A DNA stretch of 64,000 bases from Hyphomicrobiales bacterium (GTDB taxonomy: Bacteria; Pseudomonadota; Alphaproteobacteria; Rhizobiales; Rhizobiaceae): NCBI GenBank assembly GCA_900469955.1, contig UBYX01000024.1:1-64000 (forward strand). The letters run 5' to 3'. The notes under the pieces are model-generated. The model was not told where the DNA came from. It worked only from the letters and a program-made list of their open reading frames with translations, and did no database searches. Position 1 is the first letter of the stretch, and every line of letters begins with the position of its first letter. Positions 37,945 through 46,490 of this stretch are shown piece after piece. A program made the position numbers and the translations under genes.

Positions 37945-38699
37945 GGTGCATGCCCGGATGCCCAGAGATCTTCGAGCAGGTTCTTTTCGCGCAATGTATC
38001 CATCGGCTGCCAGAAGCCTTCATGCTCATAGGCCATCATTTCGCCCATCGCAGCCAGCGTGGACATGGGCGCTGATTCCCATGGCACATTGTCGCCCTCG
38101 ATGAGTTCGATGCATTTCGGCGAAAGCACGAAGAAGCCGCCATTGATCAGGCCGCCATCGCCGCGCGGCTTTTCCACAAAGCCTGTGACCTGGTTGCCGG
38201 AACGCTCCAGGGCGCCATAGCGGCCCGGCGGATGAACCGCGGTGACCGTTGCCATCTTCCCGTGGGTGCGATGGAATTTGACGACCTCCGTGATGTTCAC
38301 GTCGCTCAAGCCGTCTCCATAGGTAAAGCAGAAGCTTTCCTCGTTGCGGAGATAGTCCTCGACGCGTTTGAGGCGGCCGCCCGTCATGGTGGCTTCGCCG
38401 GTATCGATCAGCGTCACTTTCCATGGATCCGCACTGCGGCGATGGACCTGCATTTCATTGTAGGCCATGTCGAAGGTCACGTCCGACATGTGCAGGAAGT
38501 AGTTCGCGAAATACTCCTTGATGACGTATCCCTTGTACCCGCAGCAGATGATGAACTCGTTCACGCCATGGGCGGAATAGAGTTTCATGATGTGCCAGAG
38601 GATCGGGCGGCCGCCGATTTCGATCATCGGTTTAGGCCGGAGATGTGTCTCTTCCGAAATGCGGGTTCCCAACCCGCCAGCCAAAATAACAGCTTTCAT
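37926..38699 (-). CDS. rfbF: Glucose-1-phosphate cytidylyltransferase
   Basis: 257 residues with the nucleotidyltransferase start [19 protein letters not shown] and [18 protein letters not shown]. Forms CDP-glucose from CTP and glucose-1-phosphate, the first step of the route whose second enzyme is encoded immediately downstream. It lies 88 bases after the glycosyltransferase gene. Confidence 0.94.
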   Translation of the reverse strand: MKAVILAGGLGTRISEETHLRPKPMIEIGGRPILWHIMKLYSAHGVNEFIICCGYKGYVIKEYFANYFLHMSDVTFDMAYNEMQVHRRSADPWKVTLIDTGEATMTGGRLKRVEDYLRNEESFCFTYGDGLSDVNITEVVKFHRTHGKMATVTAVHPPGRYGALERSGNQVTGFVEKPRGDGGLINGGFFVLSPKCIELIEGDNVPWESAPMSTLAAMGEMMAYEHEGFWQPMDTLREKNLLEDLWASGHAPWKIWS

Positions 38700-38787
38700 T
38701 TTCTCTCTCTCCGCCTGCAGGGGCGGAATCCGCTCCCTCGATCGAGGCCCCGCAATATCCTGGCAGCCTTTTTTCGGGCCGGCGATC

Positions 38788-40029
38788 TTACAAGAGGATC
38801 GTCTGTATCAAGTCTTCCTGGGCAAACACAAGGTTCGGCTCGTATCCCTGCTCCAGGTAGCGGTCACGCTGTTCGGGAGAAAATACCAGGACGGCAGTCT
38901 TGCTGATGAAGTCCTTTGTCGGTTCCGCCGGCTCATCGATGATTTCGATTCGCGCCGGAAAGTTCACCTTGCGGATTCTCTCCGTGAGGATGATCGTGTC
39001 GAGGAAACCGTGCAATATGAGCTTTTCGACGCCGCCGGCGGCATTGACCTGCCAGGCGAGCGTCTCGAGTGCTGCTGCGAGCATGAGCCCGTCGCGGGCG
39101 GCAACCACTTCGGGATGCTGGTCCAGGCCCCCGAAGACGATTCGCGTATACACTTCATATGCCTTGACGAACTGCCGCGATGCGACGAGCAGCCGCAGCG
39201 CGACCGTCATGCGGATCAGCGTGAACGTCCGGCACATGTACTCCTGGGTGAACTTGTCGTTGTCATCGCGCGAGATCTGGCCGCGCTTGATGCCGAAATA
39301 GAGGAAGTATTCCAGGCCGCCGCGATATTGGTCCCAGCCCGACATCGCGATCTCATGTCCGCCCTGCGGCCGGTCGCGGCCGATTTCAGAGCGAATTACC
39401 TGCCGGTAGAAGGGCTGCTTCAAGAACGCAATGTCCCCCTGATCCAGGAAATGGGCCAGAAGAGGAAATGCGTAGAAGCAGATGTCGCGCGGTACCCATG
39501 TGGTCCTGAGCGCGCTGGTGCGGAATACGGCGATTTCCGGGAAGATGTGCTTGTTGTAGATGAAATTGAACACTTCGCCGAAGCTGCGGCGCCGGAAGAT
39601 GGTGTCTTCCTCCAGCTGATAGAAGATGTCCATGTCCCTTTCGAGAATGCCGTCATAGGTCCACCATGGGGCATGGCAGACGTTGACGGTGGGGTTCTCG
39701 TCCATGAACTTCAACGCGTTGAGCAGGCCTTCAAGGATCAGCCGGTCGTCGTCTGCGACATAGACGGAATACTGGCCGTGAGCACGCCGGTATGTCCCGT
39801 TCACGTTGACGAACGGACCGTTGTTTTCCGGTCGAAGGTAATAGCGGATAGGCAGGTCGGCCGAGAATTCCTGAACCACTTCGGCCGTGTTGTCGGTCGA
39901 AGCATTGTCCGAAATGACGATCTCGTAGGGAAAGTCGAGCTGAAATTCCTTGATGCGCCCCAGGCATGCGCGCAGATGTGCGGCGCGATTGTAGGTGGGA
40001 ATGCAGATGCTGAGCTTGATGGAATTCAC
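38788..40029 (-). CDS. GT2-family glycosyltransferase
   Basis: 413 residues. The N-terminal half is a GT-A fold: [29 protein letters not shown] and the metal site VADDDR. It is the first gene of the minus-strand operon. It would transfer the operon's sugar, or a sugar in the same chain, to a glycan or protein. There is no membrane helix, so it acts in the cytoplasm. The acceptor is unknown. Confidence 0.85.
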   Translation of the reverse strand: MNSIKLSICIPTYNRAAHLRACLGRIKEFQLDFPYEIVISDNASTDNTAEVVQEFSADLPIRYYLRPENNGPFVNVNGTYRRAHGQYSVYVADDDRLILEGLLNALKFMDENPTVNVCHAPWWTYDGILERDMDIFYQLEEDTIFRRRSFGEVFNFIYNKHIFPEIAVFRTSALRTTWVPRDICFYAFPLLAHFLDQGDIAFLKQPFYRQVIRSEIGRDRPQGGHEIAMSGWDQYRGGLEYFLYFGIKRGQISRDDNDKFTQEYMCRTFTLIRMTVALRLLVASRQFVKAYEVYTRIVFGGLDQHPEVVAARDGLMLAAALETLAWQVNAAGGVEKLILHGFLDTIILTERIRKVNFPARIEIIDEPAEPTKDFISKTAVLVFSPEQRDRYLEQGYEPNLVFAQEDLIQTILL

Positions 40030-40392
40030 TTAGATTTCCTCGGTCGGAGTTTTCAAGCCGCCTGGTCTCGTGCTGAACCGAAGCGGCTTGGCGATGTTGA
40101 CATGATGCGGGCCTGCGGCACGTTCTCGCTGCGATGTTTGCCAGGTGGCTTTATTTTCCGCAGACTGATTCGTGTTGAGGCTCCCGCCATCATGAGATTT
40201 CTGACAAGACGCTAACGTTCGAGACTTGTGCAAAACTGAAGCCTCACGGAGCCATAAAACTGAGGAGCGCGGCGGCAATCAGCCGAATATCGCTATCTTC
40301 CTGTTCACGACCACACGGATCGGCCCGTAATCTGTTGACCGCGGTTGGCGACGGTGACTATCGAAGGGAGTGTAAAGGACCTTCGTGATCGC
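40030..40392. other. Divergent intergenic region between the glycan operon and fliP
   Basis: 363 bases with no credible gene. They hold an inverted repeat CAAGCCGC (40054-40061) / GCGGCTTG (40083-40090) and a sigma70-like promoter for fliP at 40335-40363. The flagellar-type box seen at other units is not present. The promoter of the glycan operon should also lie here, but I could not place it. Confidence 0.5.
40335..40363 (+). promoter_or_regulatory. Possible sigma70-type promoter for fliP
   Basis: TTGACC (40335-40340), a 17-base spacer, then CTATCG (40358-40363), close to the rhizobial housekeeping consensus CTTGAC-N17-CTATAT. It ends 30 bases before the fliP ATG. It would give fliP its own transcript after the glycan genes split it from fliL. 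Confidence 0.4.
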
Positions 40393-41130
40393 ATGATTCG
40401 GCTGATCTATCTGCTCGTCGCGCTGATCGCGGCACCCGGGCTTGCGCTCGCCCAGCAATCACCCGCGGATCTTCTCAATCTGCCGGTAGATGGTTCCGCT
40501 GCCGCGTGGATCATCCGTACTTTCGGGCTTTTGACGGTTCTGTCGGTCGCGCCCGGCATCCTGATCATGGTTACGAGCTTTCCGCGCTTCGTGATCGCGT
40601 TCTCCATCCTTCGGTCAGGCATGGGCCTTGCCACAGCGCCCTCCAACATGGTGCTGATCTCGATGGCGCTGTTCATGACGTTCTATGTCATGTCGCCGAC
40701 GTTCGACCGGGCGTGGAACGAAGGGGTTCAGCCGCTTCTCCAGAACCAGGTAACGGAAGCCGAGGCGGTACAGCGCATTGCCGAACCGTTCCGGGTTTTC
40801 ATGTCCGCCAACACCAGAGACAAGGACCTGGAGCTTTTTGTCGAGATTGCCCGCGAGCGTGGCCAGTCGGTCGGCACGCCGGAGGCGATCGATTATCGCG
40901 TCCTGATCCCGGCCTTCATGCTGTCGGAAATCCGGCGCGGCTTCGAAATCGGCTTCTTGATCATCCTGCCGTTTCTGGTGATCGATATGATCGTCGCGGC
41001 CATCACCATGGCGATGGGCATGATGATGCTGCCGCCGACATCGATCTCGCTGCCCTTCAAGATTCTCTTCTTCGTCCTGATCGACGGCTGGAACTTGCTT
41101 GTCGGAAGCCTTATCCGCTCGTTCGGGTGA
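40393..41130 (+). CDS. fliP: Flagellar export gate protein FliP
   Basis: 245 residues, the normal FliP length: a signal sequence (about 1-21, ending LALAQQ), then four membrane helices with the family motif SFPRFVIAFSILRSGMG. It is part of the FliP/Q/R export gate. The frame is open to a TTG at 40345, but the ATG at 40393 gives a standard signal sequence. In related rhizobia fliP lies directly after fliL; here it stands alone, and is convergent with the GT41 gene. Confidence 0.95.
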   Translation: MIRLIYLLVALIAAPGLALAQQSPADLLNLPVDGSAAAWIIRTFGLLTVLSVAPGILIMVTSFPRFVIAFSILRSGMGLATAPSNMVLISMALFMTFYVMSPTFDRAWNEGVQPLLQNQVTEAEAVQRIAEPFRVFMSANTRDKDLELFVEIARERGQSVGTPEAIDYRVLIPAFMLSEIRRGFEIGFLIILPFLVIDMIVAAITMAMGMMMLPPTSISLPFKILFFVLIDGWNLLVGSLIRSFG

Positions 41131-41131
41131 C

Positions 41132-41157
41132 AGAAAAGGCGGGGAACAATCCCCGCC
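41132..41157 (-). terminator. Terminator between fliP and the GT41 gene
   Basis: Eight-base stem GGCGGGGA / TCCCCGCC (41138-41157). On the minus strand it is followed by TTTTCTG, so it fits termination of the glycosyltransferase transcript; in the plus direction it may also stop fliP but the tail is weaker. Confidence 0.7.
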
Positions 41158-41165
41158 ATCTTGCC

Positions 41166-43163
41166 TTACGCGGTGCGCGTGCTGAATGGCGTCTCGCGCG
41201 GGGGCAGTGCCGGAACCGCAAAATGGTCCGGCTTCAGCTTGGCTTTCGCCCGGTCGACCATCATTTCATAGCCCGTTTCCAGGTGACGGCAGAAGCGCTC
41301 CGCATCGAAGAGCGGTTTGATGAAGCGGTTCGTCTCAAGCCGCGCACGAATTTCGCCAAGCTCTTCGCGGTTCTTGAAATAGTGCACGGCGCGATTCACG
41401 TAGTCGTCTGTCGTATCGCACACCATTTCCGGAAGGCCTACGGCGTTAAGCAGGCTTTCGCTGACGCGTGAGGCGAAGTTTACGCCCTTGAAGGTCAGCA
41501 TCGGCAGCCCGCACCAGAGTTTTTCCGAGGTGGTGGTGTGCCCGTTGTAAGGGTAGGTGTCCAATCCGAGATCGGTGAGCGCGATGCGGTCGAGATAGGC
41601 GGAATAGTCCAGCACGCGATCGCCGAAAAGGATGCGCTCGCTGGCGATGCCGGCGTCGGTGAAGCCCTTGAGCAGGTTCTTGCGTGATCCGAAAGTCTCC
41701 TTGCAGATCAGGAAGAGATAGCTGCCTGGCGTCTGCTTGAGGATGCGGATCCAGAGATCGAGCGTCGTCCGGCTGATCTTCCAGTGCGTATGGAAGCACG
41801 AAAAGATAAAGGCGTTCTGCGGCATCCGGCACATGCTGCGGTCGATCTTCCTCGGCAGCGACCGGTGGATCGCGTCGTTCGGGAAGAATGTCTCCGGCAT
41901 CCAGCAGATTTTCTCGTAGTAGTTCGGGAACGACGTTTCCGGCACGACGGTGCGGTCGGCAATCAGGTAGTCGATATCGACGTTGACGACCGTGCCGGGA
42001 TATCCAAGCCAAGTGGCATGAACAGGTGCTGTCAGCTGGTTCATGATCGGGACGCGAGTGTCGGCGGTGTGTCCCTGGAGATCCACCAGGACGTCTATGT
42101 TGGCCGCCTTGACGGCCTCTACTGCTTCGTCGTCCGTCATGTTTCGGATGGAAACGATACGGCCCCAGTTTTCGCGCACGGCGGCATTGCTGTCTTTAAG
42201 TGTCTTCTCGGCGGCATTGCAGAAGAGGGTGATGTCGAACTTGCTGCGGTCATGCGCTTCGAGGACGCCGCGGAAGGCTTTCATCACCGCATGGTCGGTC
42301 CACAGGTCGGCCGAAAGGTAACCGACGCGGATCTTGTCGCCCCACTTATGCGGCATGGCATGCCGTTTTGCGGTAACGCCCCCGGGCTTCCTGACGCGCG
42401 CGGCTCCGGCGATCGCGTTGACCTTTTCGTTGGTGCACCAACGGATGTTGTAAAGCGAGATTTCATCGAAGAACGGGTCGATCTGGCCGGCCTCGATCTC
42501 CTCCTTGAGGATCGGATCGTATTTGTCGATGACCTCGTAATTGTTCACGTCGCGCATCACCGTCAGGTAGTAATTGCGCAGGATCTTGTCTTCCGGCTCT
42601 CTTTCGAAGGTATCGACGATGAGCTTGTGCTCGGCGTCCGTTCTAGTCGCAAGGCGGATGGAGCGGATAGAGAACCGGCGATGCTCGGCATTGTCGCTTT
42701 CGGCAAGCGTTTTCTGGAATGCCTCAATGCCTTCCATCTCCTGGCGCATCAGCGCGCCGGACATCAACATCGCCATGTCGGGGTCGGCGAGGGCTTCGTT
42801 GAGGATCTTGGCGCCGATTCGCAAAAGGCTGATGTCGTCGTTGTTGGCGAAGTGAAGCCGCATCGCCTCGCGAAGATATTTCAGCCGATGACGGGATTCC
42901 TGTTCGCCTGCGAGCTGGAATGCCTGTGCGGCCTCCGTCTTCATGCGCAGCTTGACCAGCGTTGCGCCCAGCAATGCGTAGTTTCTCGGATCCTTGTCCA
43001 CGTCCAGCAATCGGTTCAGGATGCCCAGCACGTGATAATATTCGGCCTTGTCGAAGCTCTTTTGGGCGGCCACATATTCCCGTTGTGTCTTCAGGCTTTT
43101 CAAGTCTTCGCACTCCAAATAACAGCCGCGCAGCCGCAAGGGCGGATCGGCCTCCTTGTTCAT
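41166..43163 (-). CDS. TPR-GT41 (OGT/SPINDLY-like) glycosyltransferase, FlmG-like candidate for flagellin
   Basis: 665 residues. The first 250 are helical with TPR-like repeats; the rest is a GT41-type GT-B domain with RVGYLSADLW (279-288), DLQGHT (361-366), HATWLGYPGT (382-391) and LDTYPYNGHTTTSEKLW (534-550). GT41 enzymes glycosylate Ser/Thr of proteins, and in Caulobacter the TPR-GT41 protein FlmG glycosylates flagellin. This gene is divergent from flaA, so flagellin is the obvious candidate substrate. The ATG at 43163 has no good ribosome site; a TTG at 43139 follows AAGGAGG and may be the true start, since a promoter-like box lies immediately upstream of the ATG. Confidence 0.85.
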   Translation of the reverse strand: MNKEADPPLRLRGCYLECEDLKSLKTQREYVAAQKSFDKAEYYHVLGILNRLLDVDKDPRNYALLGATLVKLRMKTEAAQAFQLAGEQESRHRLKYLREAMRLHFANNDDISLLRIGAKILNEALADPDMAMLMSGALMRQEMEGIEAFQKTLAESDNAEHRRFSIRSIRLATRTDAEHKLIVDTFEREPEDKILRNYYLTVMRDVNNYEVIDKYDPILKEEIEAGQIDPFFDEISLYNIRWCTNEKVNAIAGAARVRKPGGVTAKRHAMPHKWGDKIRVGYLSADLWTDHAVMKAFRGVLEAHDRSKFDITLFCNAAEKTLKDSNAAVRENWGRIVSIRNMTDDEAVEAVKAANIDVLVDLQGHTADTRVPIMNQLTAPVHATWLGYPGTVVNVDIDYLIADRTVVPETSFPNYYEKICWMPETFFPNDAIHRSLPRKIDRSMCRMPQNAFIFSCFHTHWKISRTTLDLWIRILKQTPGSYLFLICKETFGSRKNLLKGFTDAGIASERILFGDRVLDYSAYLDRIALTDLGLDTYPYNGHTTTSEKLWCGLPMLTFKGVNFASRVSESLLNAVGLPEMVCDTTDDYVNRAVHYFKNREELGEIRARLETNRFIKPLFDAERFCRHLETGYEMMVDRAKAKLKPDHFAVPALPPRETPFSTRTA

Positions 43164-43164
43164 G

Positions 43165-43187
43165 ATGACTGGCGAAGCTTGCTTGAG
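43165..43187 (-). promoter_or_regulatory. Possible flagellar-type promoter box for the GT41 gene
   Basis: On the minus strand: CTCAAGCAAG, ten bases starting CTTCGCC, then CAT. Nine of ten left positions fit the consensus and the spacer start equals the fliF and flhA copies, but CAT replaces TA. It would imply a start of translation downstream of 43163. Confidence 0.3.
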
Positions 43188-43346
43188 GCCGTCCTGCTGG
43201 AGAGCGGATTGCGCGATAACCGCCCGTTAACCATGGGAACAGAGGGACTGGCGCCGGGTTCCAAATTAAAGAACTTGGCAAGGATTGGCTGCCAGATTTC
43301 TCCTCACACGACGGGTTTGGTATCTCTTCGCTGAAGGAACCGAGTT

Positions 43347-43433
43347 GGCATGATGCCGGACCGAAGTGACCGGTATATTTTTTAGCCCGGTATGTCCCCC
43401 CACAGTATTTCGTTCAAAGGGACAACTAGAATC
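43347..43433 (+). promoter_or_regulatory. flaA mRNA leader with two possible hairpins masking the ribosome site
   Basis: GGCATGATGCC (43347-43357), then ACCGG (43369-43373) pairing with CCGGT (43387-43391), then TGTCCC (43393-43398) pairing with GGGACA (43419-43424), which covers the AAAGGG ribosome site. The same order of elements is seen before flaB and flaC, and in weaker form before flaD. Confidence 0.5.
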
Positions 43434-44705
43434 ATGGCAAGCATTCTTACTAACGTTAACGCAATGGCCGCTCTCCAGACGCTGCGGTCCATCAGCTCCG
43501 ACATGGAATCCACGCAGAGCCGCATCTCTACAGGCCAGCGCGTCGGTTCTGCTTCCGACAACGCCGCCTACTGGTCGATCGCAACCACCATGCGTTCGGA
43601 CAATGCCGCTCTTTCGTCCGTTCAGGACGCTCTCGGCCTCGGCGCCGCTAAGGTCGACACCGCATATTCCGGTATGGAAGCTGCGATCGAGGTTGTTCAG
43701 GAAATCAAGAACAAGCTCGTAACCGCCGGCGAATCCAGCGCCGACAAGACGAAGATCCAGGAAGAAATCACCCAGCTGCAGCAGCAGCTGAAGAGCATCA
43801 CCTCTTCGGCTTCCTTCTCCGGTGAAAACTGGCTGCAGGCCGACATCAGCGGCAAGACCAACGCTGTTACCGGCGTCGTTTACGCTTCTGACGACATCGC
43901 CAAGCAGATCGTCGGTTCCTTCACCCGCGACGTCGAAGGCAACGTTTCTGTCAAGACCGTCAACGTCACGCTCAATGAATCGAACGTTCTGTTCGACCTT
44001 TCGGGTGGCGATGCCGGCATCCTCGACGCAAACTTCCTGAAGGGCATGCGTACGGTTACCGACTCGCTCGGTGCTGACCGTTACGCCAAGGTCAACACGG
44101 CGGCCATGAACGACACCACTGCTGTCTGGAAGGACATCGGCGGCGACGTATGGCAGAAGGGCAACACGCTCGGCGCCTTCACTGACGGTTCGAACGGCAC
44201 CTACCTGATGAAGGTCGGCGGCGGCTTCGTCGATGCGGTCTTCAGCGCAACGGCCAACGAATATCAGGTCAACACCAACGCCCTGATCGCTACCAACGCT
44301 TCGATCACGCTCACCTCGGGTCTGTCGGTCGCCGAACTCGACATCACCAAGCTTGACGACTACCGCAAGGCTGGTGACACCAAGAACCTCGGCATGGGCG
44401 ACGGCACGAACGTCTCCGACGACGACCTGATCGCCGCTCTGACCTCGTTCGTCGACAACCAGCTCGAGAAGATGACGAGCGCTGCTGCAAAGCTCGGTGC
44501 CGTCTCCAAGCGCATCGAGATGCAGGGAGACTTCGTCTCCAAGCTCTCCGACTCGCTCGACAGCGGTGTAGGCCGCCTCGTCGATGCCGACATGAACGAA
44601 GAGTCCACCAAGCTCAAGGCCCTGCAGACCCAGCAGCAGCTGGCGATCCAGTCGCTCTCGATTGCCAACTCGGACTCGCAGAACATCCTGTCGCTCTTCC
44701 GTTAA
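43434..44705 (+). CDS. flaA: Flagellin FlaA
   Basis: 423-residue flagellin with the conserved N-terminal (MASILTNVNAMAALQTLRS, then ASDNAAYWSIATTMRSD) and C-terminal coiled-coil regions ending SIANSDSQNILSLFR. The central variable part is nearly the same as in FlaB. It has no signal peptide; export is by the flagellar type III system. The frame is open upstream, but the ATG at 43434 gives the standard start. Followed by its own terminator. Thr/Ser-rich central stretches offer possible sites for the GT41 enzyme encoded next door. Confidence 0.96.
   Translation: MASILTNVNAMAALQTLRSISSDMESTQSRISTGQRVGSASDNAAYWSIATTMRSDNAALSSVQDALGLGAAKVDTAYSGMEAAIEVVQEIKNKLVTAGESSADKTKIQEEITQLQQQLKSITSSASFSGENWLQADISGKTNAVTGVVYASDDIAKQIVGSFTRDVEGNVSVKTVNVTLNESNVLFDLSGGDAGILDANFLKGMRTVTDSLGADRYAKVNTAAMNDTTAVWKDIGGDVWQKGNTLGAFTDGSNGTYLMKVGGGFVDAVFSATANEYQVNTNALIATNASITLTSGLSVAELDITKLDDYRKAGDTKNLGMGDGTNVSDDDLIAALTSFVDNQLEKMTSAAAKLGAVSKRIEMQGDFVSKLSDSLDSGVGRLVDADMNEESTKLKALQTQQQLAIQSLSIANSDSQNILSLFR
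43794..44424 (+). repeat. Near-identical central block shared with flaB (45322-45952)
   Basis: The block from about codon 121 to 330 of flaA matches flaB at the same offset (1,528 bases), with only about a dozen amino-acid differences in some 210. Flanking parts of the two genes differ more. This points to recent duplication or gene conversion. Confidence 0.8.
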
Positions 44706-44758
44706 TCGAAACAGGCGAAATGGCGCGGAGGCTGACCGCGCCATGGACCCGAAAAAGG

Positions 44759-44795
44759 GCCGCGTCCGAATTCGGACGCGGCTTTTTTATTTTTC
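44759..44795 (+). terminator. Rho-independent terminator after flaA
   Basis: Perfect palindromic stem GCCGCGTCCGAA / TTCGGACGCGGC (44759-44782) followed by TTTTTTATTTTT. Confidence 0.92.
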
Positions 44796-44855
44796 TAAAT
44801 CGGCTTCAATCTTCATTAACTATATTGAGGTTACCTAGAGCCATCGAAACGGTGA

Positions 44856-44874
44856 GTTAACCAAACAAATTAAC
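44856..44874 (+). promoter_or_regulatory. TTAACCAAACAAATTAA motif upstream of flaB
   Basis: GTTAACCAAACAAATTAAC, 106 bases before the flaB ATG. Seventeen consecutive bases are identical, in reverse orientation, to a site upstream of rem (55036-55054). flaC has a looser version at 46386-46413 that keeps GTTAACCAA and a second GTTAAC. Candidate operator for Rem or VisNR. Confidence 0.5.
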
Positions 44875-44883
44875 TGGTTAGCA

Positions 44884-44961
44884 AGCATGATGCTGCCCTC
44901 CGTTCCCCGGTGTTTCCGGAATGTCCCTTTTCGTAATCAGCCACTCAAGGGGCACTCATAA
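44884..44961 (+). promoter_or_regulatory. flaB mRNA leader with two possible hairpins masking the ribosome site
   Basis: AGCATGATGCT (44884-44894), CCGG-N5-CCGG (44907-44919), then TGTCCCTT (44922-44929) pairing with AAGGGGCA (44947-44954): eight pairs with one wobble, covering the ribosome site AAGGGG. Confidence 0.55.
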
Positions 44962-46233
44962 ATGACTAGCATTCTCACCAACATTGCAGCCATGTCTGCA
45001 CTCCAGACCCTGCGCTCGCTCAGCTCCGACATGGAGAAGACGCAGGCTCACGTTTCGTCCGGTCTGCGCGTCGGCTCCGCTTCCGACAACGCCGCCTACT
45101 GGTCGATCGCAACCACCATGCGTTCGGACAACGGCGCTCTCTCTGCCGTTCAGGACGCTCTCGGCCTCGGCGCCGCTAAGGTCGACACCGCATATGCCGC
45201 TATGGAATCGGCTATCGACGTCGTCCAGGAAATCAAGAACAAGCTCGTTGCCGCTTCCGAGCCGGGCGTTGACAAGTCCAAGGTTCAGGAAGAAATCACG
45301 CAGCTGCAGCAGCAGCTGAAGAGCATCACCTCTTCGGCCTCCTTCTCCGGTGAAAACTGGCTGCAGGCCGACATCAGCGGCAAGACCAACGCTGTTACCG
45401 GCATTGTCTACGCTTCTGACGACATCGCCAAGCAGATCGTCGGCTCCTTCACCCGTGACGCTGAAGGCAACGTTTCGGTCAAGACCGTCAACGTTGTTCT
45501 CAACGAAACGAACATACTGTTCGACCTTTCGGGTGGTGACGCCGGCATCCTCGACGCAAACGCTCTGAAGGGCATGCGTCAGGTTCAGGACTCCCTCGGT
45601 GCTGACCGTTACGCCAAGGTCAACACGGCGGCCATGAACGACACCACGGCTGTCTGGAGAGACATCGGCGGCGACGTATGGCAGAAGGGCAACACGCTCG
45701 GCGTCTATAGCGACGGTTCGAACGGCACCTACCTGATGAAGACCGGCGGCGGTTTCGTCGATGCAGTCTTCAGCGCAACGGCCAACGAATATCAGGTCAA
45801 CACCAACGCCCTGATCGCTACCAACGCTTCGATCACGCTGACCTCGGGTCTGTCGGTTTCCGAACTCGACATCACCAAGCTTGACGACTACCGCAAGGCC
45901 GGTGACACGAAGAACCTCGGCATGGGCGACGGCACGAACGTCTCCGACGAGCAGCTCATGGACTACCTGATCTCCTTCACGGATGGTCAGCTCGAGAAGA
46001 TGACGAGCGCTGCTGCAAAGCTCGGCTCCATCTCCATGCGTATCGGCATGCAGGAAGACTTCGTCTCCAAGCTCTCCGACTCGATCGACAGCGGTGTAGG
46101 CCGCCTCGTCGACGCGGAAATGAACGAAGAGTCCACCAAGCTCAAGGCTCTGCAGACCCAGCAGCAGCTGGCGATCCAGTCGCTCTCGATTGCCAACTCG
46201 GACTCGCAGAACATCCTGTCGCTCTTCCGTTAA
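44962..46233 (+). CDS. flaB: Flagellin FlaB
   Basis: 423-residue flagellin, same length as FlaA, with the usual N-terminal start MTSILTNIAAMSALQTLRS and a C-terminus identical to FlaA in the last 60 or so residues apart from a few changes. It has its own leader, RBS (AAGGGG eight to nine bases before ATG) and terminator, so it is expressed as a single gene. Confidence 0.96.
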   Translation: MTSILTNIAAMSALQTLRSLSSDMEKTQAHVSSGLRVGSASDNAAYWSIATTMRSDNGALSAVQDALGLGAAKVDTAYAAMESAIDVVQEIKNKLVAASEPGVDKSKVQEEITQLQQQLKSITSSASFSGENWLQADISGKTNAVTGIVYASDDIAKQIVGSFTRDAEGNVSVKTVNVVLNETNILFDLSGGDAGILDANALKGMRQVQDSLGADRYAKVNTAAMNDTTAVWRDIGGDVWQKGNTLGVYSDGSNGTYLMKTGGGFVDAVFSATANEYQVNTNALIATNASITLTSGLSVSELDITKLDDYRKAGDTKNLGMGDGTNVSDEQLMDYLISFTDGQLEKMTSAAAKLGSISMRIGMQEDFVSKLSDSIDSGVGRLVDAEMNEESTKLKALQTQQQLAIQSLSIANSDSQNILSLFR

Positions 46234-46267
46234 TCCGGAAAGCCTCGGAAAGTTACCGCTTGAAAGG

Positions 46268-46294
46268 CCGCGCCCTCCGGGGCGCGGTTTTTTT
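46268..46294 (+). terminator. Rho-independent terminator after flaB
   Basis: Stem CCGCGCCC / GGGCGCGG, small loop, followed by a run of eight T residues. Confidence 0.92.
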
Positions 46295-46385
46295 TATGCG
46301 TCCGGTGTTTTTTTATTAACTTCGGTAAAGACGGTTTAACCTTTGTTAACCATTTGTCCCTTAACTGGGCTCATCGAAACGAAGG

Positions 46386-46490
46386 GTTAACCAAGACGAA
46401 AAAGAGGTTAACAGGCATCAGGCCGAGCCTTCGTTCACCGGTGAAATCCGGAATGTCCCTTTCTTCTAGCCAAATCAAGGGGCACACAAG
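46386..46490 (+). promoter_or_regulatory. flaC upstream element and leader
   Basis: Starts with GTTAACCAAGACGAAAAAG and a second GTTAAC, aligning without gaps with the flaB upstream element and preceded in both by CATCGAAACG. The leader has CCGG-N6-CCGG (46438-46451) and TGTCCCTT (46454-46461) pairing with AAGGGGCA (46477-46484) over the ribosome site. Confidence 0.5.

Noticed and set aside
38587..40215. 542-codon plus-strand frame opposite the GT2 and rfbF genes
   Set aside because: Antisense to two recognisable genes; runs across their boundary, as shadows do.
43273..43295. Promoter box upstream of flaA
   Set aside because: Only GCAAG of the left part matches and CAG replaces TA; too weak to list as a feature.
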